Source: Halorussus amylolyticus (GTDB lineage: Archaea > Halobacteriota > Halobacteria > Halobacteriales > Haladaptataceae). Taken from it: a stretch of 64,000 nt of DNA. Below the pieces are notes generated by a model. It saw only the letters and a program-made list of their open reading frames with translations. It did not search any database and was not told where the DNA came from. Every line of letters begins with the position of its first letter. Position 1 is the stretch's first letter. Both the position numbers and the translations under genes were made by a program. This document shows, in pieces, positions 57,539 through 64,000 of this stretch. The DNA lies in contig NZ_ML974135.1 in NCBI RefSeq assembly GCF_004143485.2, positions 34,899 through 98,898 of the forward strand, read 5' to 3'.

Positions 57539-59080
57539 ATGGGTTCCCAAAGTGAGGCGTCGAATCTGCGCGTCCTCTACGTCGATGACGACCGGGACCT
57601 TCTAGAGTTGACGAAGACGTTCCTCGAACGCGAGGACGACGGGCTGTCGGTCGAGACCGCGGACGGCGCGTGCCCGGCGCTGGAACGCCTCGAAGAGCGC
57701 GAGTACGACGCCATCGTCTCGGACTACCGGATGCCGGAGATGGACGGCCTCGAATTTCTCGACGCGGTGCGCGACGGCTACGGCGACGAGATTCCGTTCG
57801 TAATTTTCACCGGACAGGGCCGCGAGGAGGTCGCGATGGAGGCGCTGAACTTGGGCGCGAATCGGTACCTCCAGAAGGGCGGGGACGCCGACTCCCAGTA
57901 CGGCGTCCTCGCCCGAACGATACGCCAAGAGGTGGCCCACCGGCGGGCGGAGGACGCGCGCCGGGAGACCGAAAAGCGGTACCGGTCGCTGTTCGAGAAC
58001 AATCCGCTGGTGCTGTGGGTCGAGGACTTCTCGGACATCAAGGCCCACATCGACGAGGTCATCAGCGACGTCGAGGACGTCGAATCCTATCTGGACGACA
58101 ATCCCGACGAGGTTCGGGACCACTTCGACAGGCTCGAAATCATCGACGTGAACGAGAACGCGCTCGACTACTACGGCGCGGAATCGAAGCGCGAACTCCT
58201 CGATAACATGGGCGAGATGTTCACCGAGGAGTCCCACGAAGCCAACAAGTCGCTCATCGCCGACATAGCGCGCGGGAAGACCCACTCCCGAACCGAGTCG
58301 GTGGTCGAGACCCTCGACGGCGAGCGCAAACACGAGATAATGGAGGTGAACGTGCCCGACGAGTACGCCGACGACTACTCGCGGGTGTACGTCGCGGTCA
58401 CGGAGGTCACCGAACGCGTGGCGGCCCAGCGTCGCGAGTCGTTCCTCCACTCGCTCATGCGCCACGACGTTCGGAACAGAGAGCAGGTGGTTCGGGGGTC
58501 GCTCGAACGACTGCAAGAGTACGACCTCCCCGACGACGCGGCCGAGCGCGTCGAGCAGTCGCTCGACGCGCTCGACGAGAGCACCGAAATCCTCGACAAA
58601 GTGAGTTCGCTCGTCAGGACCGGCCACGCGACGGACCCGACCGAGGAAGTCGAAGTGCGGTCCCACGTCGAGTCCGCCGTCGAGGGGTTCGAACCCCGAG
58701 CGGCGGAACGGGGCGTCTCGGTGTCGGTGACCGGCGACTGCCCGACCGTACGCGCGGGGCCGCTCCTCGAAGAACTGTTCCGGAATCTCGTCGGCAACGC
58801 CCTCCGGCACGCGAACGCCACCACGGTCCGGATTTCGATTCGAGAGACGGACGACCGTGCAGTGGTCGCGGTCGAAGACGACGGCGCGGGGGTTCCCGAC
58901 GAACAAAAAGGGCGCGTGTTCGAACCGCGATACAAGACCGGCGAGAGCGCCGGGGCCGGACTCGGACTTCACTTGGTCGGCGAAATCGCCGAAGCGTACG
59001 GCGGCCGGGTCGAGGTGTCGGATTCGGACCTCGGCGGCGCGAAGTTCGCGGTGTTTCTCGACCGACTCGACCGAGACTAG
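57539..59080 (+). CDS. Hybrid receiver-PAS-histidine kinase
   Basis: A 513-residue signalling protein. A receiver domain at about 10-125 has the phospho-acceptor Asp in YDAIVSDYRMPEMDGLEF. A PAS-like domain at about 140-290 carries RSLFENNPLVLWVEDFSDI. The kinase core begins LHSLMRHDVRNREQVVRGSL with the phosphorylated His (RHDVRN) and ends with the ATP-binding region ELFRNLVGNALRHANA, VEDDGAGVPDEQKGRVFEP and GLGLHLVGEIAEAYGG. It lacks membrane segments, so it senses something inside the cell or through another protein. The ATG at 57539 is the one that follows the TATA box. Confidence 0.93.
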   Translation: MGSQSEASNLRVLYVDDDRDLLELTKTFLEREDDGLSVETADGACPALERLEEREYDAIVSDYRMPEMDGLEFLDAVRDGYGDEIPFVIFTGQGREEVAMEALNLGANRYLQKGGDADSQYGVLARTIRQEVAHRRAEDARRETEKRYRSLFENNPLVLWVEDFSDIKAHIDEVISDVEDVESYLDDNPDEVRDHFDRLEIIDVNENALDYYGAESKRELLDNMGEMFTEESHEANKSLIADIARGKTHSRTESVVETLDGERKHEIMEVNVPDEYADDYSRVYVAVTEVTERVAAQRRESFLHSLMRHDVRNREQVVRGSLERLQEYDLPDDAAERVEQSLDALDESTEILDKVSSLVRTGHATDPTEEVEVRSHVESAVEGFEPRAAERGVSVSVTGDCPTVRAGPLLEELFRNLVGNALRHANATTVRISIRETDDRAVVAVEDDGAGVPDEQKGRVFEPRYKTGESAGAGLGLHLVGEIAEAYGGRVEVSDSDLGGAKFAVFLDRLDRD

Positions 59081-59115
59081 CCCGCTCGCGCGACGGAACC
59101 GTCGCGCGAGCGGGC
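59080..59115. terminator. 17-bp perfect hairpin after the histidine kinase
   Basis: CCCGCTCGCGCGACGG and its exact complement with two bases between (59081-59114), extended by one more pair using the last base of the stop codon. It is placed to end both convergent transcripts. Confidence 0.65.
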
Positions 59116-59155
59116 GACCGTCTCTCGGGCCGCGGGAGCGCGGTCAGCCGAGGGG

Positions 59156-59233
59156 TCCACCGACCGCTTCAGGCCGGATGGTTCACCGACCGCTTCAGGC
59201 CGGATGGTTCACCGACCGCTTCAGGCCGGGTCG
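59156..59233. repeat. Three 26-bp direct repeats across a stop codon
   Basis: Three units of TTCACCGACCGCTTCAGGCC plus GGATGG in tandem (starting 59156, 59182, 59208). The last overlaps the stop and last codons of the GMC subunit gene (minus strand), so the repeat arose by duplication of the 3' end of that gene. Each unit carries its own copy of the stop codon region. Confidence 0.8.
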
Positions 59234-60987
59234 TCCAGCAGTCGCGGGTCGTCGAGGTACTCCAGCAGGCCCTCGGCCGCGCGGAACGCGAGCGCGCCGA
59301 CCGTCCCGGTCGGATTGTAGCCGCTGTTGTGCGGGAACGCCGACGCGCCGGGTACGAACAGATTGTGGGCGTCCCACGCCTGCAGGTAGCTGTTGACGAC
59401 CGACTCGTCGGGGTCCGACCCCATGATGGCCCCGCCGGTGTTGTGCGTCGATTGGTACGGCGTGATGTCGAAACTGCCTTCGAGACTCGTGTTCGCAGAG
59501 ACTTGGTCCGCGCCCATCTCCTCCATTATCTCTTCGAGTTGCGGGCCGATGTGTTCGACGAGGTTTCGGTCCTGCTCGCGCCAGTCGAACGTCATCCGGA
59601 GCAGGGGTTGACCGTACTGGTCGGTGTAGGTCGGGTCGAGGTCGAGGTAGTTTCGCTGGAACGGCATCACCGACCCCTGCGCCGAGATGGACAGCGTGCT
59701 GTGGTAGTTGTCCAGGCTCTCGGCTTTGAACTCCGACCCCCAGTCGGGCGTGTCGGGGGGCGTCGGATTGTTGGCGATGGGGCGCTGGCCGGTCTGGCTT
59801 ATCGAGACGTTGCCGCCGTGAATGAAGTCGAGGTCCGAGTGGTCGAAGTTGTCGCCGTTGAAGTCGTCGAGGGACGCACCGAGCGCACCAGCGCCCATGT
59901 AGAGGTTCCACTGCTCGTCGTCGAAGAAGCCGGTCGCGCTGGCCCCGAAGTTCTGGTAGCAGTAGTTCTTTCCGACGACGCCCTCGCCGGTCTCGGGGTC
60001 GTACGGTTCGCCGATGTCCGACAGCAGGAGCAGGCGGACGTTGTTGAGGACGTAGGCGGTCAGCGCGACGGTTTCGGCCGGCTGGACGTACACCTCGTCG
60101 GTCTGCCTATCGACGTACCGGACGCCCTGCACGCGCCTGCGCTCGGGGTTGTACAGCAGTTCGACCACTTGGGCGTGATTCCGGAGTTCGAAGTTGCCGG
60201 TCTCGCGCGCGGCGGGCAGGACGGTGACGATGGGCGAGGACTTTGCGCCCCACTCGCACCCGAACCGTTCGCAGTAGCCACAGTACTCGCATCGGCCCAT
60301 CTGGACCCCGTCGGGATTGGTGTACGACTCGGTGAGATTCGCCGACGGTTGCATGAACGGCTCGTAGCCGAGTTCGTCGGCCGCGTTCATGAACCGCCTG
60401 AGCGGCGGCGTGGTCTGCATCGGCGGGAGCGGGTAGTCGCGCGACCGCGGCCCCTCGTACGGATTGCCCGCGTCCTGTACCTCGCCCTCGATGTTTCCGC
60501 CGGTCCCCGAGATTCCGGCGGTGTACTCGAACTGGTCGTAGTAGGGTTCGAGTTCCTCGTAGGAGATTCCCCAGTCCTGAATCTGCATGTCCTCGGGGAT
60601 TTTGTCCTCACCGTAGCGTTCGATGGTCCGGGACCGAATCTGGAAGTCGTACGGTAGGAACCGCCACGTCACGCCGTTCCAGTGGACGCCCGCGCCGCCC
60701 GTTCCGGTTCCGGGCAGGAACGCGCCGTACCGGCGCATCGGGAGCGCTGGCTGGTCGAGATTGTTCCGGAAGGTGATGGTCTCCTTCGAGAGGTCCTGCA
60801 TCAGCTTGTACCGGAGCGCGTACCCCAGTTCGTCGTGGACCGTGAGGAAGTCCTCGGTCGAGACCTCGCCGCCGCGTTCGAGGCTCACGACGTCGTAGCC
60901 CTCCTGAGCCAATTCCTTGGCGACGATACCGCCGGTCCATCCCGCACCGACCGTGACGAGGTCCACCGGTTCGAGTTCTTGCGCCAT
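59221..60987 (-). CDS. GMC oxidoreductase, large subunit (gluconate/glucose dehydrogenase type)
   Basis: A 588-residue FAD enzyme of the GMC family. The FAD-binding motif VTVGAGWTGGIVAKELAQEGYDVVSLE (residues 11-37), TGTGGAGVHWNGVTWRF (about 94-110) and the C-terminal THNTGG and FPHNSGYNPTGT with catalytic His residues fit membrane dehydrogenase large subunits. A motif with Cys233, Cys236, Cys239 and Cys244 (GRCEYCGYCERFGC) sits where the FAD-glucose dehydrogenase of Burkholderia binds an iron-sulfur cluster. There is no signal peptide, so it is probably exported with the Tat-signal subunit encoded just upstream. Confidence 0.9.
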   Translation of the reverse strand: MAQELEPVDLVTVGAGWTGGIVAKELAQEGYDVVSLERGGEVSTEDFLTVHDELGYALRYKLMQDLSKETITFRNNLDQPALPMRRYGAFLPGTGTGGAGVHWNGVTWRFLPYDFQIRSRTIERYGEDKIPEDMQIQDWGISYEELEPYYDQFEYTAGISGTGGNIEGEVQDAGNPYEGPRSRDYPLPPMQTTPPLRRFMNAADELGYEPFMQPSANLTESYTNPDGVQMGRCEYCGYCERFGCEWGAKSSPIVTVLPAARETGNFELRNHAQVVELLYNPERRRVQGVRYVDRQTDEVYVQPAETVALTAYVLNNVRLLLLSDIGEPYDPETGEGVVGKNYCYQNFGASATGFFDDEQWNLYMGAGALGASLDDFNGDNFDHSDLDFIHGGNVSISQTGQRPIANNPTPPDTPDWGSEFKAESLDNYHSTLSISAQGSVMPFQRNYLDLDPTYTDQYGQPLLRMTFDWREQDRNLVEHIGPQLEEIMEEMGADQVSANTSLEGSFDITPYQSTHNTGGAIMGSDPDESVVNSYLQAWDAHNLFVPGASAFPHNSGYNPTGTVGALAFRAAEGLLEYLDDPRLLDDPA

Positions 60988-62102
60988 CAGTCCTCACCCC
61001 CCTCGTCGTCGTCATCGCTGTCTGGGTCCCTATCGGCGTTCCCCCTGGCGGCCTCCCTGTCCACGATTTTCGGATACTCCGCCTCGGCAGCGTTGTGTAC
61101 GTGGCCGTGGCCCTCGTTCGCGTTGGTGCTGTTTCCGGTGGTGGTCGCGTTACCGGCGGTGTCGGTTTCGTTCTCGCCGCCCAAATCCACCTCGCCGCCG
61201 TTGCCGTTCAGGCCAAGCGATTCCACGTCGTCGGCCATCTTTCGGAACTCGTCGGACCCGACTTCGATGTACTCGTCCTCCGCGATTTGTTCCCGGTAGC
61301 TCCCGAGCGCGCCGGGCGTGCCGGGGAAGTTCTTGAGCCGCCAGCCTATCATCTCGCGGTTCCCGCCCCACATCGGGTCGGCGAACATTCCTTCGAGGGT
61401 GTTCTGGCGAGCCAAGAGGAAGAAGGCCGCCGCGTCGATTCCCTTGTCTTCGAAGGTGTTCACCTCGCCGTCCTGAAGCGCCTGCACGATTTCGTCCTGC
61501 TGGTCGCCGTCGAGGTCCACGAACGGGTCGCCGTATTCGTTCTGGGCGTACTCCTCGACGGCCTCGATACCCTGGTCCCACGCCGTGCTGGGAGTGACCG
61601 AGTACTGCCACCCCTGCGTGTCGTTCGGGTCCTCCTGAGCGAACGACACCTCGGTCTCCCGGTCTTCTGGAGTCTGCGGTTCGTCCTCGAACGACGGCGT
61701 CGGATTCTTGCCCGCGAACGGCGGGTCCATGTACCACCGGTCGCCGCGACCCCACGCCGAGTTCATCTGGTCGTCCACGAAGTAGACGACGCCGGCCTCG
61801 GGCGCGCCGGGGCCGTTCTCGTCGGACGGGTAGATTCGCCCCGTGAGGTCGTGGACCACGCGGGCCTGCCCGATACTGAAATACTCCAAGCCCTGCGCGG
61901 TCACTTCGACCTCTTGGGCCTCGCTCAGGTCGAACGCGTCGTCTTCGAACCACGTGTCGCCGATGAATCCGGCGGCCGCCAAGCCGCCGCCAGCGCGCAT
62001 CACCCCCCTGCGCGTGAAGTCGAGCGTCGAGTCTTCCGACTCGTCGCCGGTCGTGTCTTCGAAATCGGTGTCGGTCGCCCCCTCTCGGCTGTCCTCCGGC
62101 AT
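60987..62102 (-). CDS. Tat-exported gamma-type subunit (gluconate 2-dehydrogenase subunit 3 family)
   Basis: A 371-residue protein. The N-terminus has a twin-arginine signal FTRRGVMRAGGGLAAAGFIGD (about 29-48) after an acidic leader. The centre (RVVHDLTGRIYPSDENGPGAPEAGVVYFVDDQMN...FEDKGIDAAAFFLLARQNTLEGMFADPMWGGNREMIGWRLKNFPG) is the gluconate dehydrogenase subunit 3 pattern. It has a disordered, His-containing acidic C-terminus. Its stop overlaps the GMC start by the ATGA arrangement, so the two are translationally coupled and probably cotranslocated, the gamma subunit carrying the GMC partner. Confidence 0.9.
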   Translation of the reverse strand: MPEDSREGATDTDFEDTTGDESEDSTLDFTRRGVMRAGGGLAAAGFIGDTWFEDDAFDLSEAQEVEVTAQGLEYFSIGQARVVHDLTGRIYPSDENGPGAPEAGVVYFVDDQMNSAWGRGDRWYMDPPFAGKNPTPSFEDEPQTPEDRETEVSFAQEDPNDTQGWQYSVTPSTAWDQGIEAVEEYAQNEYGDPFVDLDGDQQDEIVQALQDGEVNTFEDKGIDAAAFFLLARQNTLEGMFADPMWGGNREMIGWRLKNFPGTPGALGSYREQIAEDEYIEVGSDEFRKMADDVESLGLNGNGGEVDLGGENETDTAGNATTTGNSTNANEGHGHVHNAAEAEYPKIVDREAARGNADRDPDSDDDDEGGED

Positions 62103-62218
62103 GGGACTCACCAACACACCGGCGTTCATAATTATTTTTGCCACGAGATGATAGATGTCGCGAGAGCGAGATTCGTTCGCGGGAGGTTCAGAAGCCTCAG
62201 GGCCGAAGTTCGTGAATA

Positions 62219-62791
62219 TCAGAGTCTGAGGTTCACCATCACGAAGATGATGAGCAACTGAAGGAGACCCTGCACCCCGCCCAACTTCGCGTTTCGCATC
62301 CCGAGTCGCGAGATTTTGTCGGTGTCGGGCGACGACGAAACGATTTCCCGATAGATTCGAATCTCGTTCGGGAGGATGATGCCGAATCCGATGACTGAGA
62401 GGAGTCCGGCGACCCCGAGCGCGGCCAGCAGCCAGTGGCCGCCAGCGGCCCAGTAGCCCATCTCCCTCGCGAGTTCGATGCCCGCGGTTATCGTGACCGC
62501 CGCGACGACCGGCATGAAGAACGTCATTTTCGGGGTGAATCTGGTGAACACGCTCGCTTTCTCCTCGGGGTCGAGTCCGCCGATGACGGGACCGAGAATC
62601 GCGCCCATGAACACGTCGATTCCGGTCCACAGCACGCCAGCCATGACGTGGACGTAAAATAGCGTTCGGAGGTCGCCGAGCGCGAGCGCGTACGCGAGCG
62701 CGCCGACCGGAATCACGACCGCTCCCGCCGCGAACGCCGGGTTCGCTCTGTCGGCCAGTCCGCGAATACCGCGTCTGTCGGCAGTTGCCAT
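62219..62791 (-). CDS. Small multi-pass membrane protein, part of the GMC dehydrogenase operon
   Basis: A 190-residue protein with about four or five membrane helices. LFYVHVMAGVLWTGIDVFMGAILGPVIG (about 44-72) is similar to DUF2269/CopD-type membrane proteins with a conserved His-W pair. It lies 116 bases upstream of the Tat-subunit gene on the same strand. I infer that it anchors the dehydrogenase or passes electrons to the quinone pool; no cytochrome c gene is present in the operon, so this may be its substitute. Haem ligation is not proven. Confidence 0.72.
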   Translation of the reverse strand: MATADRRGIRGLADRANPAFAAGAVVIPVGALAYALALGDLRTLFYVHVMAGVLWTGIDVFMGAILGPVIGGLDPEEKASVFTRFTPKMTFFMPVVAAVTITAGIELAREMGYWAAGGHWLLAALGVAGLLSVIGFGIILPNEIRIYREIVSSSPDTDKISRLGMRNAKLGGVQGLLQLLIIFVMVNLRL

Positions 62792-62934
62792 ACGCGGAAA
62801 CGTCGCGTTCGCGCCAAAAGTGTTTTCGAACAGGTAAGTAAAACAGGATTGGACTTCAGTTTTCGTTACGACTCGTCGAACGTCCACCGGGTCGCATCGT
62901 GAGGGTAGTCGCTCCACGCGAACACCTTCTCAGG

Positions 62935-63366
62935 TCAGACCGCGAAGAACGGCGTTCCGTGGCGCACGTCGTACTTTTGTTCGTAGGCGGCATCGACCGA
63001 CTCCACGAGGTCGGCGTCGGCGGTTTCGGCAGTGATTTTCTCCGCGCGACCTTCCACGATGACGACCTCCTCGGCGTCCTCGCGGTGGACGACGACGCCG
63101 GGGTTTCGCGCGAGGTTCCGGACCCATCGAGTGCGCTCGCCGCCGCCGCAGTAGAGCGTTCCATCGACCCAAACGCCCCACACGGGCCTGGCGTGCGGGC
63201 GACCGTCCGGGCGCGTGGTCGAAACCCAGTAGTTTCGGTCGCCCGCCAGTCTCTCGGCGACGAACGGCCACGGGAGTGCGCCGTCGTCGCCGTCGGGAAT
63301 GCCGTAGCTCGATTCGGTTTCGGGGCGGCTCCGAGTTGCGTTTTTCGGCGACTCGTCGCCCGCCAT
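62935..63366 (-). CDS. Pyridoxamine 5'-phosphate oxidase-like flavoprotein
   Basis: A 143-residue protein of the split-barrel FMN-binding fold. YWVSTTRPDGRPHARPVWGVWVDGTLYCGGGERTRWVRNLARNPGVVVHREDAEEVVIVEGRAEKI has the strand pattern of the PNPOx-like family. Members bind FMN or F420 and reduce small molecules. The start ATG overlaps the stop of the aldehyde dehydrogenase gene (ATGA), so the two are probably in one operon. Confidence 0.88.
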   Translation of the reverse strand: MAGDESPKNATRSRPETESSYGIPDGDDGALPWPFVAERLAGDRNYWVSTTRPDGRPHARPVWGVWVDGTLYCGGGERTRWVRNLARNPGVVVHREDAEEVVIVEGRAEKITAETADADLVESVDAAYEQKYDVRHGTPFFAV

Positions 63367-64000
63367 CACTCGGTCACGACGGTCACGTCGTCCTCGCTCG
63401 CGTCGGCCTCCTGTGCCCAGACCAGCTTTCTGTTCACGAACTCCCGGATACCGTGCCGGGAGAGTTCCCGGCCGTAGCCCGAGTCCTTCACGCCGCCGAA
63501 GGGGAGTCGCGGGTCGGATTTGGTGAGTTGGTTGACGTAGGTGAGACCGGCTTCGAGGCGGTGGGCGACCCGCTTGCCGCGTTCTAAGTCGTCGGTCCAG
63601 ACCGACGCACCGAGTCCGAGGTGGTGGTCGTTGGCGACTTCGACGGCTTCGTCCTCGTCCTCGACCTCGAAGACGGCGGCCGCGGGACCGAACACCTCCT
63701 CGGTCGCGGCGGGCGAGTCGCGAGGCACGTCGGTCAGCACCGTCGGCGGGTAGTAGAATCCGTCGTGGTCGAGGGGTTCGCCGCCGAGTTCGAGGGTCGC
63801 GCCCGCGTCGAGTGTCGCTTCGACCTGCTCGTGAACGTCTTCCATGAGGTCCTCGCGGGCCTGCGGGCCGAGGGCGGTGTCCTCGTCGGTCGGGTCGCCG
63901 ACTTCGAGCGACTCCATCTCCGAGACGAATTTGTCCACGAACTCGTCGTACACGTCGGCGTGGACGACGAACCGCTTGGCCGCGATGCACGACTGGCCGC
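63366..64000 (-). CDS. NAD(P)-dependent aldehyde dehydrogenase, 3' part
   Basis: The gene continues past the window edge, so only the C-terminal 211 or so residues are seen. From the edge the frame reads GQSCIAAKRFVVHADV with the catalytic Cys, followed by MYDEFVDKFVSEMESLEVGDPTDEDTALGPQ, the conserved VFGPAAAVFEVEDEDEAVEVANDHHLGLGASVWTDDLERG, and PFGGVKDSGYGRELSRHGIREFVNRKLVW. The style matches the succinate-semialdehyde dehydrogenase type. An ATG at 63953 lies inside the domain and is not the start. Confidence 0.9.
   Translation of the reverse strand, partial: GQSCIAAKRFVVHADVYDEFVDKFVSEMESLEVGDPTDEDTALGPQAREDLMEDVHEQVEATLDAGATLELGGEPLDHDGFYYPPTVLTDVPRDSPAATEEVFGPAAAVFEVEDEDEAVEVANDHHLGLGASVWTDDLERGKRVAHRLEAGLTYVNQLTKSDPRLPFGGVKDSGYGRELSRHGIREFVNRKLVWAQEADASEDDVTVVTE

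Noticed and set aside
59156-59233. 26-bp repeats as a CRISPR array or attachment site
   Set aside because: No spacers, only three units, and overlap with a stop codon points to local duplication.

Overview
The window is chromosomal-type DNA from a halophilic archaeon (class Halobacteria). The evidence is high GC, strongly acidic proteins with Asp/Glu runs, many genes that begin a few tens of bases after a TATA-like box with no Shine-Dalgarno (leaderless style), and marker genes such as TFB, RadA, a Bat-type sensor-regulator, haloarchaeal histidine kinase and many Tat lipoproteins. The genus cannot be fixed from this sequence alone. About 60 protein genes are supported. I saw no rRNA, tRNA, transposase, integrase or CRISPR array. 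The first 85 bases are nearly pure C/G and look like a contig end.

Layout. 0.1-5.6 kb: a membrane protein/wHTH pair, an HdeD-like protein, then a Tat lipoprotein related to DyP/EfeB peroxidases followed by two tandem P19-like (Iron_transport-type) lipoproteins; the peroxidase-like gene and the first P19-like gene share a 20-bp upstream box at the same distance from the start codon. 6.3-10.7 kb: an MFS transporter and five UspA-family genes with a DUF2267 gene. 10.8-14.4 kb: a DJ-1/PfpI protein, a secreted metalloprotease with twelve Asp-rich calcium-type repeats, and a TFB. A remnant of a phosphoribosyltransferase gene and a long perfect palindrome lie at 14.6-14.8 kb. 14.9-24 kb: an arylsulfotransferase-like membrane protein, a Na+/H+ antiporter, an NCS2 purine/uracil permease, a CocE/NonD hydrolase, creatininase-family hydrolase and small proteins. 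24-34 kb: P450, O-methyltransferase, GNAT, tryptophanase, arginine deiminase divergent from an M20 carbamoylase/ureidohydrolase-type enzyme, NAD(P)H-hydrate epimerase. 33.8-39.7 kb: a redox/stress neighbourhood (DUF3179, a HEAT-redoxin fusion, HxlR regulator with a clear inverted-repeat operator, DsrE, pirin, OsmC). 40-46 kb: HTH regulator, formyltransferase-like protein, RadA, a secreted DUF7282-like protein, a two-gene HTH/TumE-like toxin-antitoxin candidate, aldo/keto reductase. 46-59 kb: DUF4112, GH13 trehalose-synthase-like enzyme, GT87-type membrane glycosyltransferase, MutS-like ATPase, Bat-type regulator, acetolactate-synthase-like enzyme, an untracked 40-residue membrane peptide and a receiver-PAS-histidine kinase. 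59-64 kb: a three-gene GMC dehydrogenase system (GMC subunit with a four-Cys cluster motif, Tat-signal gamma-type subunit, small membrane protein), a flavin-type oxidase and the 3' end of an aldehyde dehydrogenase.

Beyond genes, the window carries a family of palindromic intergenic elements: two long copies in opposite orientation around 22.3 and 28.0 kb share conserved blocks in the same order, a third partial copy is at 5.9-6.2 kb, and a related-looking hairpin lies in frame inside the GT87 gene. Several near-perfect dyads sit at promoter positions (hxlR, NCS2 permease, tryptophanase, the 36.2 kb membrane protein) and are good operator candidates.
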